Shown here: positions 42,401 to 50,495 of the stretch, piece by piece
How positions within the stretch are numbered: position 1 is the first letter of the stretch
Layout: each line of letters begins with the position of its first letter
Assembly: GCF_003443655.1 (NCBI RefSeq)
Contig: NZ_CP031941.1
Span: 2,912,501-2,976,500 of the forward strand
DNA length: 64,000 bases
Direction: 5' to 3'
DNA from: Nostoc sphaeroides
GTDB lineage: Bacteria > Cyanobacteriota > Cyanobacteriia > Cyanobacteriales > Nostocaceae
Notes under the pieces: model-generated
Databases searched by the model: none
What the model saw: only the letters and a program-made list of their open reading frames with translations
What the model was told of the DNA's origin: nothing
Made by a program: the position numbers and the translations under genes

Positions 42401-44833
42401 GGCTTCGGCAGCTTCTTCGTATAAACTTCGAGTCAATTTGTATGCGATTTCCCAACTATTAATCGGTAGCAGCTGCATTCCAGAATAGAAGTAATGAATT
42501 GCTGCACTATAAGCGGTAGCTTCTTTCGCTTTTCGACCGGCATTCAGATTTAACTGAGCTAATTGTTGACGTTCAGTCAGTTGGGTAATTAGCAATATTC
42601 CCCGATTTAACTGACTGACAATCTCAAAAATTCGCTCCTCTTGCTGTGACTCAGAGGTATTTTGCAAGAGTAATTGACCAATTTTAAGATGGGTAAATTG
42701 TTTCTCTTTCTCTGGAATTAGAGAGTAAGCCGCTTGTTGTACTCGATCGTGTAAAAATTTGTAGATGGGGACTTGGAAATTGCAATTTAATGGGTTTGAG
42801 TCAGAATCATGACCACTGTATTGAAAGAATTTATAAACTTCAGTAGTAGGTAAAATTAATCCTTCCTGCAAAGCTTTCCATAAAGATGCTGCCGTTTCGG
42901 TTTCCGATTGTTCAGAAACAATTGCTAAGGTTTGCAAATCAAACTGGTTGCCAATACACGCAGCTAATTTCAACACATTTTGCGTTGTTGTTGGCAACTT
43001 TTGCAACTGTAACGCTACGAATTCTACAACATCATCGGTAAGGGCAAGTGCCTTTACCGCAGCAATATCACATTGCCAGCAACCTTGAGCAAAATTAAAA
43101 CTAATCAGTCCGTCTTCATATAATACTTTGAGAAAGTGTGTTGCAAAAAATGGATTTCCTTGAGTTTTCTGATAGACGAGTTCCGTTAGAGGTTGGGCAG
43201 TTTTATCTGAACAACTCAAGGTATCAACCACCAATTGATTTAAACTAGCTTTACTTAACGGAGCTAAAGTAATGCTGTGAATTGTCGCATTGGCTTTGCG
43301 AATCTCCGCTAAAGTCAACATCAACTGATGTGTGGTAGATACTTCATTGTCTCGATAAGCCCCAATTAAAAGTAAAGCTCCACTTCCTGACTCGCTCATC
43401 AACAACTGCATCAATTTGAGTGATGCAGAATCAGCCCACTGCAAATCATCGAGGAAAATTACTAATGGATGTTCTTTGGTGGTGAATACCTGAATGAACT
43501 TTTGAAAGAGTAAATTGAAGCGATTTTGTGCTGCACTTGGTGAAAGTTCCGTTGCAGGTGGTTGTTGACCAATAATTTCTTCTAATTCAGGAATTACCTC
43601 AAGAATGACTTGCCCTTGGTCGCCCAGCACTTGTAAAATTTTATTTTTCCAAGTTGACAATTGAACATCACTTTCACTCAGTAATTGTCCCATTAAGTCT
43701 CGAAACGCCTGTACAAAAGCAAAGAAGGGAATATTCCGATTAAATTGGTCAAATTTGCCTTTTATAAAGTAGCCCCGTTGCCGGACAATAGGTTTATGAA
43801 CCTCGTTAACTAAAGCAGTTTTACCAATACCAGAAAAACCAGCTACCAGCATTAATTCTGTCTGATTGTTGGTAACGCGGTCAAATGCTTTGAGTAGGGT
43901 TTTAACTTCATGCTCACGACCATAAAGTTTTTCTGGGATAATAAAGCGATCGCACACATCCCGTTGAGCAATTGGGAAACTTACAATTTCCCCCGTTTCT
44001 TTTAGCTGGTGTAAACAATTTTCTAAATCATATTTCAGCCCAAATGCACTCTGATAGCGGTCTTCGGCATTTTTTGCCATCAATTTGCTAACAATAGATG
44101 AGAGTACAGGTGCAATTTGTGGGTTAATCTCATGCACTAAAGGCGGAAGTTTGGCAATATGACAATGTACCAATTCCATCGGGTCGTGTGATTGAAATGG
44201 TAATTTCCCTGTTAATAACTCGTAAAAAGTTACACCTAGAGAATAAAAATCAGTCCGGTAATCAATTCCCCGATTCATTCGTCCAGTTTGCTCTGGAGAC
44301 AAATAGCCGAGTGTCCCTTCTAGGACATTAGGACTCATGAGGCTTTGAGTTTCTCGTGGCAATAAAGATGCAATACTAAAGTCAATTAACTTAACTTCTT
44401 TAGTTTCTGGATGAATTAAAATATTGGCAGGTTTAATATCTTTGTGAATGATCCGATAACGAATTAGAATATCTAATGTATTGCACAGTGCGATCGCTAC
44501 TTGTAAAAACTCCATCAGAGACGCGATATATCGCGTCTCTACAGAGGTCAAATAATCTTTGAGAGAAATTCCCCCAAAGTCTTCCATCACTAACACATAG
44601 CCATTCTGATAGAATTCCAGACTGTAGGTTTGGATGATTCCAGGTAGATTCAAATTTTTGGCGATGGTGAACTGGTTGCGAAACTGTACCAATTCGCTGA
44701 AACTGGGATAAGCGGTTTTCATCAGCTTAATCACTACAGATTTTTGGTCAGTTTCTCGATTAGCGCGGTAAACCAAGGTTCGAGAACCGTTGTAGAGTTC
44801 TTTGCTAACATGATATCCGGGAATGCTGACCAT
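39425..44833 (-). CDS. Giant hybrid Ser/Thr kinase - AAA ATPase - GAF - histidine kinase
   Basis: 1802 aa. In order: an N-terminal Hanks-type kinase (IHKDIKPANILI near 131, LIDFSIASLL as the DFG-equivalent, GTLGYLSPEQTGR); an AAA/NB-ARC-like ATPase (P-loop GFSGIGKTALVNEV near 331, Walker B LVIFLDDLQWAD); a long helical TPR-like region to about 1350; a GAF domain; a HisKA domain with the phospho-His in VAGVAHEINNPIGF near 1548; and HATPase_c (NILANAIDALD, DNGQGIPEEI, GTGLGLAIARQI). Such Hstk-type proteins are typical of filamentous cyanobacteria; signals and targets are mostly unknown. A 24-bp palindrome (44517-44540) is read in frame as part of residues 98-106. No response regulator is adjacent. 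Confidence 0.93.
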   Translation of the reverse strand: MVSIPGYHVSKELYNGSRTLVYRANRETDQKSVVIKLMKTAYPSFSELVQFRNQFTIAKNLNLPGIIQTYSLEFYQNGYVLVMEDFGGISLKDYLTSVETRYIASLMEFLQVAIALCNTLDILIRYRIIHKDIKPANILIHPETKEVKLIDFSIASLLPRETQSLMSPNVLEGTLGYLSPEQTGRMNRGIDYRTDFYSLGVTFYELLTGKLPFQSHDPMELVHCHIAKLPPLVHEINPQIAPVLSSIVSKLMAKNAEDRYQSAFGLKYDLENCLHQLKETGEIVSFPIAQRDVCDRFIIPEKLYGREHEVKTLLKAFDRVTNNQTELMLVAGFSGIGKTALVNEVHKPIVRQRGYFIKGKFDQFNRNIPFFAFVQAFRDLMGQLLSESDVQLSTWKNKILQVLGDQGQVILEVIPELEEIIGQQPPATELSPSAAQNRFNLLFQKFIQVFTTKEHPLVIFLDDLQWADSASLKLMQLLMSESGSGALLLIGAYRDNEVSTTHQLMLTLAEIRKANATIHSITLAPLSKASLNQLVVDTLSCSDKTAQPLTELVYQKTQGNPFFATHFLKVLYEDGLISFNFAQGCWQCDIAAVKALALTDDVVEFVALQLQKLPTTTQNVLKLAACIGNQFDLQTLAIVSEQSETETAASLWKALQEGLILPTTEVYKFFQYSGHDSDSNPLNCNFQVPIYKFLHDRVQQAAYSLIPEKEKQFTHLKIGQLLLQNTSESQQEERIFEIVSQLNRGILLITQLTERQQLAQLNLNAGRKAKEATAYSAAIHYFYSGMQLLPINSWEIAYKLTRSLYEEAAEAAFLNNEFEQMESLIQSVIEQTTTLLDRVKVYEVQLQADQVRNQSFKAIAIGRELLAQLGVTLPESVTPQDIQQSVVNTLSILAGRSIQGLVDLPLMNDPKALVALRIMASIAPAIHQAAPYLFPIIACEEVNVSLKYGNAPLSAPGYADFGIVLNTCNQLESGSEFGKLALMLVDRFQAKSVQSMTIFKVGALNQFNQQHIRTSISLLQESHSLGLETGDFFHVLASMIFKLFYVYLSGTEVLEILLADIKAYESNFAQNQRLLNWSNIICQSINNLTESSDNSECFIGEYYQDEQLLSALIKENDELTLHVFFLSKLILSYLFENFPAAVENGNQGEQYLNGGAGMLSVPVFYYYDSLSRLAVYPTAEPSQQEQLLLKVGENQEKLQFRANFAPMNFQHKFDLVEAERHRVLGEKIAAIELYDRAITLAKENQYIQEEALSNELAAKFYLDWGKEKIAQAYMQEAYYCYARWGAKAKTDNLEKHYPQLLAPILQAQLNHFQLSSTVDGSSFPHQTIHTNLSSSSISQALDFATIFKVSQALSSEIQLEQLLTTLLQVVMENAGAKKAALLVLEQGNLVVKAVATINEGVTLVSVPLSSSQNIPIALVNYVKHSLKTVVLDDATVKNDFITDQYLMQQQPKSVLCTPILRHGQLIGLLYLENKLTIGAFTSDRLEVIQLLCAQAAISLENARLYQESQNYAHQLERSLQKLEHTQLQMVQNEKMATLGNLVAGVAHEINNPIGFLKGSLNNAKEYTQDLLAHIQCYQQHYPNPAIAVIEHGEEIDLEFLTEDLPKLVDSMKVASDRIEDISTSLRTFSRADTTEKVACNLHEGIESTLLILKYRLKANEKRPAIEVITEYGKLPPVKCFLGQLNQVFMNILANAIDALDTSGEGLSFAEVEAERQQILIHTEVSSEQNMVLIRIKDNGQGIPEEIRSRIFDHLFTTKEVGKGTGLGLAIARQIVEETHNGRLSCNSVLGEGTEFVIEIPVF
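44517..44540. repeat. 24-bp palindrome embedded in the kinase coding sequence
   Basis: AGAGACGCGATA and its exact complement, the dispersed GTAGAGACGCG family, encoding part of SVETRYIASL in the kinase domain between the hinge and the next helix. Confidence 0.85.
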
Positions 44834-44920
44834 AGGGTTTAATTCTTGAGACCTCAGTATCTAGGTTTCCCAAAAACATGGCAATCTTTACTGTTAGTTC
44901 GCTTATTTTAAACTGATTTA

Positions 44921-44961
44921 AATAATTAAAGCTCCCAAGTTCTAACTGACTTTGGGAGCTA
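44921..44961 (-). terminator. Terminator downstream of 6S RNA
   Basis: Arms AGCTCCCAA (44930-44938) and TTGGGAGCT (44953-44961), perfect 9 bp, followed on the minus strand by TTTAATTATT. Confidence 0.75.
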
Positions 44962-44969
44962 ATAATTTT

Positions 44970-45156
44970 AAGTTCACCGCGACGCCGTTTTACCTAAGTT
45001 TATGACCTGGGTTTATCCAGGTGGGAACCTAAATTCCTCGTTTGAAGTTTCCGGGTACATGCCCGGTCTACTGCCACGAGAACAGTTGACTCCCTTGTCA
45101 TTAAAGGCATAGATCAAAAAACTTGATGGCAGTCACCAACGTCGTAGTGCAACTTC
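44970..45156 (-). ncRNA. ssaA: 6S RNA, downstream of purK
   Basis: About 187 nt on the minus strand, the length of cyanobacterial 6S RNA, beginning 5-7 nt after a TATAAT box. The ends can pair (AAGTT near the 5' end with AACTT at the 3' end; CGACG with CGTCG next), leaving an open centre. Internal hairpins are CCGGG-CATGTA-CCCGG and ACCTGG-ATAAA-CCAGGT. I recall that the 6S gene in cyanobacteria lies beside purK, as here. 6S RNA mimics an open promoter and holds RNA polymerase-SigA. Identified by position, size and fold; not aligned. Confidence 0.72.
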
Positions 45157-45160
45157 ACTC

Positions 45161-45166
45161 ATTATA
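45161..45166 (-). promoter_or_regulatory. -10 box of the 6S RNA gene
   Basis: A consensus TATAAT on the minus strand, 5-10 nt before the predicted RNA start. No good -35 at 16-18 bp spacing. Confidence 0.6.
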
Positions 45167-45213
45167 GCTTTCAAAAAGATGTTGTGTGTTCAACATCGAA
45201 AGTTTCTGAAAAT

Positions 45214-46371
45214 TTACCTGGGATACCAGATAGATTCTATGCTGTGGGCGATGGCGATCGCTTGCTCTCGATTCTGATTATCTAGCAAAACGGTAACATG
45301 TCCTAACTTCCGCCCAGGACGTGATTGAGTCTTTCCATACCAGTGAACGTGCGCTTGGGGAATTTCTGCTATTTGTTGACGCTGGCTTTGGTAGTCGCTG
45401 TGAGAGTTTTCATACCCTAGTAGGTTCACCATCACAGCGCTGGCGCATTGCAAAGCCGGATTTCCTAAAGGTAAACCACAAACTGCTCTGAGGTGCTGCT
45501 CAAACTGCGAAGTTTCACAGGCGTCAAGGGAAAAATGCCCAGAATTGTGGGTACGGGGTGCAATTTCATTTACCAGGATTTTGCCATTAGTACCCAGAAA
45601 TAGCTCAATTCCAAAAATGCCTACTACTTGTAGACTATTTAATAGAGTATGTGCGATCGCTTGAATTTCTGCTACTTGATTAGGCGTAATCTCGGCTGGC
45701 GCAATCACCCGCCGACACACTTGTTGTTCTTGTTGGGTTTCTACCACTGGATAAGTTACAATTTCTCCCTCTACAGAACGAGCTGCAATAATTGCTAGTT
45801 CTCTTTCAAAAGGGATAAATTCTTCTAACAAAAAAAGTGATTGATTTAAAGTTGTTGTGGTTTCATCACTTAGGGTTTGCTCTAAAGTAGCAAAATCCTG
45901 AATTATGAAAGTACCTTGACCATCATAACCGTGGCGACGGGATTTGAGGACTACTGGAAAACCTAGATATTCTATTTTTGATTGGAGATTTTCTACCTCG
46001 TCAAGGGCGACAAATTGGGGGACAGGTAAACCCAAGTCGCGTAAATAGCAACGCTGATGATATTTATCTAAAAGAGGAGCTAAGGCTTCTAACCTGGGAC
46101 GAAAACAAACGCCTTGGTGTGCTAAAACAGATAAAGCATCTAAGTTAACAAATTCGTTTTCAAAGGTGATGACATCGCACTTTTGAGCTAATATTTTCGT
46201 AGCTATTGCGTCATCAACTGGGGCGAAAACAGTTTCTTTGGCAATTGACACAGCCGGCTCGTGAACACTTGGAGTTTGTACTACTAATTCTACTCCTAGC
46301 TTCTGTGCTGAATCCGCCATCATCCAGGCAAGTTGTCCGCCACCAATTACACCAACACGTTTCATTGACAT
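45214..46371 (-). CDS. purK: N5-carboxyaminoimidazole ribonucleotide synthase PurK
   Basis: 385 aa. ATP-grasp enzyme: N-terminal KRVGVIGGGQLAWMMADSAQ, the ATP-grasp core PVVLKSRRHGYDGQGTFII, LLEEFIPFERELAIIAAR, and the catalytic end VNEIAPRTHNSGHFSLDACE. It converts AIR, bicarbonate and ATP to N5-CAIR in purine synthesis. The start overlaps the end of the pentapeptide-repeat gene by 10 bp, so the two are likely cotranscribed; MSMKRVG could also begin at the third residue. The 6S RNA gene lies 58 bp downstream on the same strand. Confidence 0.96.
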   Translation of the reverse strand: MSMKRVGVIGGGQLAWMMADSAQKLGVELVVQTPSVHEPAVSIAKETVFAPVDDAIATKILAQKCDVITFENEFVNLDALSVLAHQGVCFRPRLEALAPLLDKYHQRCYLRDLGLPVPQFVALDEVENLQSKIEYLGFPVVLKSRRHGYDGQGTFIIQDFATLEQTLSDETTTTLNQSLFLLEEFIPFERELAIIAARSVEGEIVTYPVVETQQEQQVCRRVIAPAEITPNQVAEIQAIAHTLLNSLQVVGIFGIELFLGTNGKILVNEIAPRTHNSGHFSLDACETSQFEQHLRAVCGLPLGNPALQCASAVMVNLLGYENSHSDYQSQRQQIAEIPQAHVHWYGKTQSRPGRKLGHVTVLLDNQNREQAIAIAHSIESIWYPR

Positions 46372-46886
46372 CCTAAAGAATCACGAGTTTGCACGCCTGT
46401 TTTGGAATTCACACCACTGGCTTTACCGCACAGTTCTTTGATTTGCGCTCTATCCAAAATTGCATCTGTAAAATCTGCACCGTCTATATTCACATCATTA
46501 AATATGGCGCGGAGCAAAAGAGCTTCTTTGAAAACTGCATCGCTCAAATCTGCCTTAGTCAAGTTTACCTGATCAACCATTGCATTAGTTAAATCTGCTC
46601 CGTGGAGATTTGCATTTGTCATCACTGAAGCACTCATCACTGCTCCCCGCAAGTCAGCGTTAGAAAAGTTAGCCAGTTCCATATTGGCGTTAGAAAACTC
46701 CGCAGCTTGCAAGCTGTCACCAGAAAAATCACGTCTTGACAACTCTGCATTGCTAAATGAAAGCGGATGAGTCCAGTCTACTGCCAGTGCGGGATCAGCC
46801 ACGCACCATATAATAATTCCTAGAAGGAACGCCAACCCTTGCCGCCATAACATATCGAGAGTCAATTTGGTGTCTAATCGCTGCAT
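46362..46886 (-). CDS. Exported pentapeptide-repeat protein
   Basis: 174 aa. A signal peptide (WRQGLAFLLGIIIWCVADPA.., cleavage near LAVD) is followed by about 20 A(D/N)LxX pentapeptides (AEFSNANMELANFSNADLRG, ANLHGADLTNAMVDQ, ADLSDAVF, ADFTDAI) that form a right-handed beta-helix. The C-terminal KELCGKASGVN..GVQTRDSLGC resembles thylakoid-lumen pentapeptide proteins with a cysteine-containing tail. Function unknown. It overlaps purK by 10 bp, upstream in the same operon. Confidence 0.87.
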   Translation of the reverse strand: MQRLDTKLTLDMLWRQGLAFLLGIIIWCVADPALAVDWTHPLSFSNAELSRRDFSGDSLQAAEFSNANMELANFSNADLRGAVMSASVMTNANLHGADLTNAMVDQVNLTKADLSDAVFKEALLLRAIFNDVNIDGADFTDAILDRAQIKELCGKASGVNSKTGVQTRDSLGCQ

Positions 46887-47271
46887 TTAATTACCGCATT
46901 TGAATATTAGCAAGACTGGCTCATCTTAATTAAGACTCCCAGCCTTGCTACTGGACTTGGTGAACATGTATTTCCCTAGCTTAATATTTTGTAACGCAAA
47001 AAGGGTGGATGCGTAGCCTTTAGTAGACATCGCTTCTCACCCTTAGCTAGAGAATGGCAATATTAGGAGCGTTCGCACTTAAATAGATAATAGGACTCTA
47101 TTTGAGTGCGTGAGAAAACTCGCCCTCAACTCGAAAAGGCTGATTCCCTATTCCCTATTCCCTATTCCCTACTCCCTACTCCCTGCCTAAGCAACTTAGG
47201 TACACTCAAATCTTTTTTACCAAGGTTAGTAACTTTGAAAACCTACCTTACCAGATTGGGAACCACTATAT

Positions 47272-47424
47272 TTACACATCACGCGCTTTGAAAAAATTAT
47301 AGATAGCAAGAGCGATCGCTAAAAGCAACACTGCATGAATTAAATTTCCGGCAATATGAAGTGCCAGTCCTAATGCCCAAAAAGCAATCAGTACAACAAC
47401 AATACCCCAAAGTATACTTAACAT
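47272..47424 (-). CDS. lmo0937-family small membrane protein
   Basis: 50 aa. MLSILWGIVVVLIAFWALGL and HIAGNLIHAVLLLAIALAIY are two hydrophobic segments in the pattern of the short lmo0937/DUF5670 membrane proteins (LW..ALGL.....G.LIH.LL.IA...). It ends FKARDV, stop at 47272. Start at the ATG at 47424. These proteins are often stress-induced and of unknown role. A HIP1 site lies in the coding sequence. Confidence 0.75.
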   Translation of the reverse strand: MLSILWGIVVVLIAFWALGLALHIAGNLIHAVLLLAIALAIYNFFKARDV

Positions 47425-47948
47425 ATATTTGATTTCAATCAAGTAAGTTTTTATTTCTTTAGATATTTTACTCCTAGCTTCACTTTGATTCTATTTACCC
47501 TCAGAGATGTCTAAAAATTTAAATCATCTTTCTTGAGAAGGAAAATTAATTAAAAATTTACCTTTTGTGCTTACCCGCAATTCTATTTCCCCTTTAACTG
47601 AGCCTACGCTCAGATATTTGTTTACAATTATTCATTTTTAGATTTAAATTTCAGGATATAAAGAGTTTTCTTAAGCAGTAATACTCATGGGCTTATTTAC
47701 AATTCTTGATTTTCAATGTTTCAAGTAAAGTTTATTGTCTTTTAAATTCAACAGCCCCCATCAACTGTTAGTCTTTTAATTAATGAAAGCACGGTTTGAG
47801 CGTAATTATATGCGTTTCAACTGCTTAACAAAGCTTAAAAGTTGGATAATTAGCGTTAATTTTATAGCGATTAGTTAGTTGTTCAGGAATCTCCAAGAGC
47901 TTACATTCTCCAAGTACACAACTTCTAGAAACCGAACTCCCAAACCCG
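47425..47948. other. Intergenic, A+T-rich
   Basis: About 520 bp without a gene between divergent small-protein genes. I see no strong repeats or hairpins apart from short A/T runs. Confidence 0.5.
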
Positions 47949-48272
47949 ATGATGAATCATTACTCACTTCAATGGATTGAGGCATGGTGCCAAGAAAATG
48001 GCTGGACAGATTTATTTGTAGAGCGACGTAACAACTTCTGGGCTTTCCCGCCGGGTGGGGTAATGCCGGAACCAATTCCAGTTCACGTTCTCAGGGTGAT
48101 TAAAGCCGAGAAGGGGTTGACTTTTGAAGAACGATTGTGGTCGATGTCCGCAGTAATTGGCACAATTTTAGCTGTTCTCTGTACCTTTTGGTTGCAGTCA
48201 CCAATGCCATTAGTTTTGGCTTTTGCTTTTAACGCCGTTACGGTGGCTCAGTTTGAACTTGAAGATGCCTAA
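47949..48272 (+). CDS. Conserved cyanobacterial small membrane protein, unknown function
   Basis: 107 aa; start at 47949 or the next ATG at 47952. The N-terminal soluble part (YSLQWIEAWCQENGWTDLFV, then ERRNNFWAFPPGGVMPEPIP) is tryptophan/proline-rich. Two C-terminal hydrophobic segments follow (MSAVIGTILAVLCTFWLQ and PLVLAFAFNAVTVAQ), ending ELEDA. I do not recognise a named family but the composition is that of a real protein. Single gene followed by a strong terminator. Confidence 0.7.
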   Translation: MMNHYSLQWIEAWCQENGWTDLFVERRNNFWAFPPGGVMPEPIPVHVLRVIKAEKGLTFEERLWSMSAVIGTILAVLCTFWLQSPMPLVLAFAFNAVTVAQFELEDA

Positions 48273-48296
48273 ATTCTTATTTTGGGCTTTGCGATT

Positions 48297-48338
48297 AAAA
48301 ACTGCTCTTGTCTACTTTTAGCAAGAGCAGTTTTTAAT
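48297..48338. terminator. Bidirectional terminator
   Basis: Perfect 14-bp arms AAAAACTGCTCTTG and CAAGAGCAGTTTTT with an 11-nt loop, 25 bp after the stop; A and T runs on both sides. Confidence 0.9.
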
Positions 48339-48511
48339 TTCAGAAAAAGAGACGAAATAAACAAAAATCGGTTGATCTTTTGGATAGGTATTGAACTTGG
48401 GCAGATTTTTCACGGGTATATGGATGGAATACACTATTCTAGTTTTTAGGCAACTTTGTGTTACCAAAGAATATTGTACACAACCTCCAACCGCTATATT
48501 TAGATTACGCA

Positions 48512-50488
48512 ATGCAACAGTTGTCTCTTTTCCTCAATTTGTCTAGCTCCGAGCCAATTAATACAACTTGGTTCCAAGATATTTTAGCCATTCTTAAAGT
48601 CAGGCAAGAACCAGCATGGACTGACAATTTTGGTAAATTTCTCCGCCAATGGCTGATGGAACAGGGACATACTCCCATTAAAACACTCAGTTTATTTTCA
48701 GGTGGTGGTGGATTAGACATTGGATTTCATGATGCTGGCTTTGAAATCATTCAAATGGTAGAGCTTGAAGCTAAGTATGTTCAAACTTTACAAAGGAATT
48801 CTTTACCAGAGAAATGGCTAGAAGGCTCTGAAGCTGTCTGCATTGATATTAGAGATTATTTACCTGAATCTCATCTGACAGTAGACTTTATTATTGGAGG
48901 CCCCCCTTGTCAAACTTTTTCTGCTGCCGGACGTAGAGCTGCTGGAGTGTCTGGAACAACTGATGCTAGAGGTACATTATTTCAAGAATATGTTCGTATT
49001 CTCAATATACTTAAGCCTAAAGGATTCTTATTTGAAAATGTATATGGAATAACTGGTGCTAATGGAGGGAAAGCTTGGCAAGAAATTCAAAAAGCTTTTA
49101 GAGAAGTTGGCTATAATATTTATTTTCGGATTCTTGATGCTGCTGATTATGGAGTACCTCAACATCGAGAACGTTTATTTATTGTTGGATTAAAAGAAGG
49201 GGAATATTTATTTCCCTATCCTACTCATGGCCCAGATTCTCTAAATCAAAATCCTTATTATTCAGCAGGAGAAGCTGTAGAAGGCGCTGATATTTCAGAA
49301 ATGGAAACAGGTCTAGGCGGACGTTTTGGACATCTACTCGAACATATTCCACCTGGACTTAACTATAGTTTTTATACAAAAGAAATGGGTTATCCTAACC
49401 CAATCTTTAGCTGGAGATCAAAATTTTCAGATTTCTTGTATAAAGCAGATCCAACAAATCCAGTACGGACAATTAAAGCGCAGGGAGGACAATATACCGG
49501 GCCTTTCAGTTGGGGAAATCGGAAATTCTCTATTGCAGAGTTAAAGAGATTACAAACTATTCCTGATGCCTATGAAATTATTGGGAATAGACAGGTTTCT
49601 ATTGAACAAATTGGAAATTCAGTGCCTCCTCAACTTGGGCGAATATTAGCTCTTAGTATTTTAGAACAAGTAATTAAATTTAAATTACCTTTCCCTATAA
49701 GTTACTTACCTGAAAATAAAAAACTAGGTTTTCGGCAGAGAAAAAGAAAGTTAACAGAAATTTATTCTCAGAAGGCTAAATCTGCAATTGCAGATTTACG
49801 TCAAGCAGGAAAAATTTTATCTATACCTCGTTTTAAATATGAAGACAAAGGAAAAATGATCAGATTTTTATCTGCTGATTTTTCTTGGACAACAAAACAA
49901 ACTTATGAAAGTGTAAAAATTTATATATCTTACGATTTGAATGATTCATGCTGGTTGTTCACAGCAGGTATCAATGATAATTGCGAAGAAGAAGATCAAT
50001 ATGTGGTAGATGTTAATCCGTCTTGTGGTCATGATGAATGGGTTCTGGGAACGTGTTCAGTTAAGCTTTGTGCTAAGGCTCTTGATACACAGTTATATAC
50101 ATCTCTTTGGAAAGCTTTTGAAGAAAAGTTAACTGAAGTTACAGGAAAAGCGGATTTAGTTCAGTTATCTGGATATTATCAATACAATGCCCAAATTAGT
50201 GGAATAATAACTTTTCATCCTCAGTTGAAAGTTAAACCACTTTGGCGTGTAATCCAATGTGTGACGAGGTGTATTGGTACTGCTGCTCAACTTTCAGCCA
50301 CAGAGCTTGCAGACCGATGGGGTGTGAAAGCAGAAGATGTCTTTTCCTATCTTCAGTCTCTGCGAACTATGGGCTACGAAGTTAGAAATCACAACACAAA
50401 CTCACAAATTTCCAAAGGTGAGTATTTGATTCCTTACGCCTTTCCCACACTAAACCCTAAAAGCGTGCAACTTCGCAAAAGTCTATAA
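48512..50488 (+). CDS. DNA cytosine-5 methyltransferase with long C-terminal extension
   Basis: 658 aa from the ATG at 48512; a GTG at 48458 would add 18 residues. All core C5 motifs are present: I SLFSGGGGLDIGFHDAGF (about 60), IV GGPPCQTFSAAGRR with catalytic Cys133, VI FLFENVYG, VIII DYGVPQHRERLFIVG, and X QIGNSVPPQLGRILA (about 365). About 270 further residues have no methyltransferase motif and include a helix-turn-helix-like LSATELADRWGVKAEDVFSY. It methylates cytosine C5 in a DNA site I cannot predict. The next gene starts 7 bp downstream. No HIP1 octamer occurs from 48458 to 51806, unlike most of the window, which suggests acquired DNA. Confidence 0.92.
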   Translation: MQQLSLFLNLSSSEPINTTWFQDILAILKVRQEPAWTDNFGKFLRQWLMEQGHTPIKTLSLFSGGGGLDIGFHDAGFEIIQMVELEAKYVQTLQRNSLPEKWLEGSEAVCIDIRDYLPESHLTVDFIIGGPPCQTFSAAGRRAAGVSGTTDARGTLFQEYVRILNILKPKGFLFENVYGITGANGGKAWQEIQKAFREVGYNIYFRILDAADYGVPQHRERLFIVGLKEGEYLFPYPTHGPDSLNQNPYYSAGEAVEGADISEMETGLGGRFGHLLEHIPPGLNYSFYTKEMGYPNPIFSWRSKFSDFLYKADPTNPVRTIKAQGGQYTGPFSWGNRKFSIAELKRLQTIPDAYEIIGNRQVSIEQIGNSVPPQLGRILALSILEQVIKFKLPFPISYLPENKKLGFRQRKRKLTEIYSQKAKSAIADLRQAGKILSIPRFKYEDKGKMIRFLSADFSWTTKQTYESVKIYISYDLNDSCWLFTAGINDNCEEEDQYVVDVNPSCGHDEWVLGTCSVKLCAKALDTQLYTSLWKAFEEKLTEVTGKADLVQLSGYYQYNAQISGIITFHPQLKVKPLWRVIQCVTRCIGTAAQLSATELADRWGVKAEDVFSYLQSLRTMGYEVRNHNTNSQISKGEYLIPYAFPTLNPKSVQLRKSL

Positions 50489-50495
50489 ACAGATT

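Noticed and set aside
47106..47291. 61-codon plus-strand ORF
   Set aside because: Made partly of CCCTATT-type STRR units (47139-47190); no domain.
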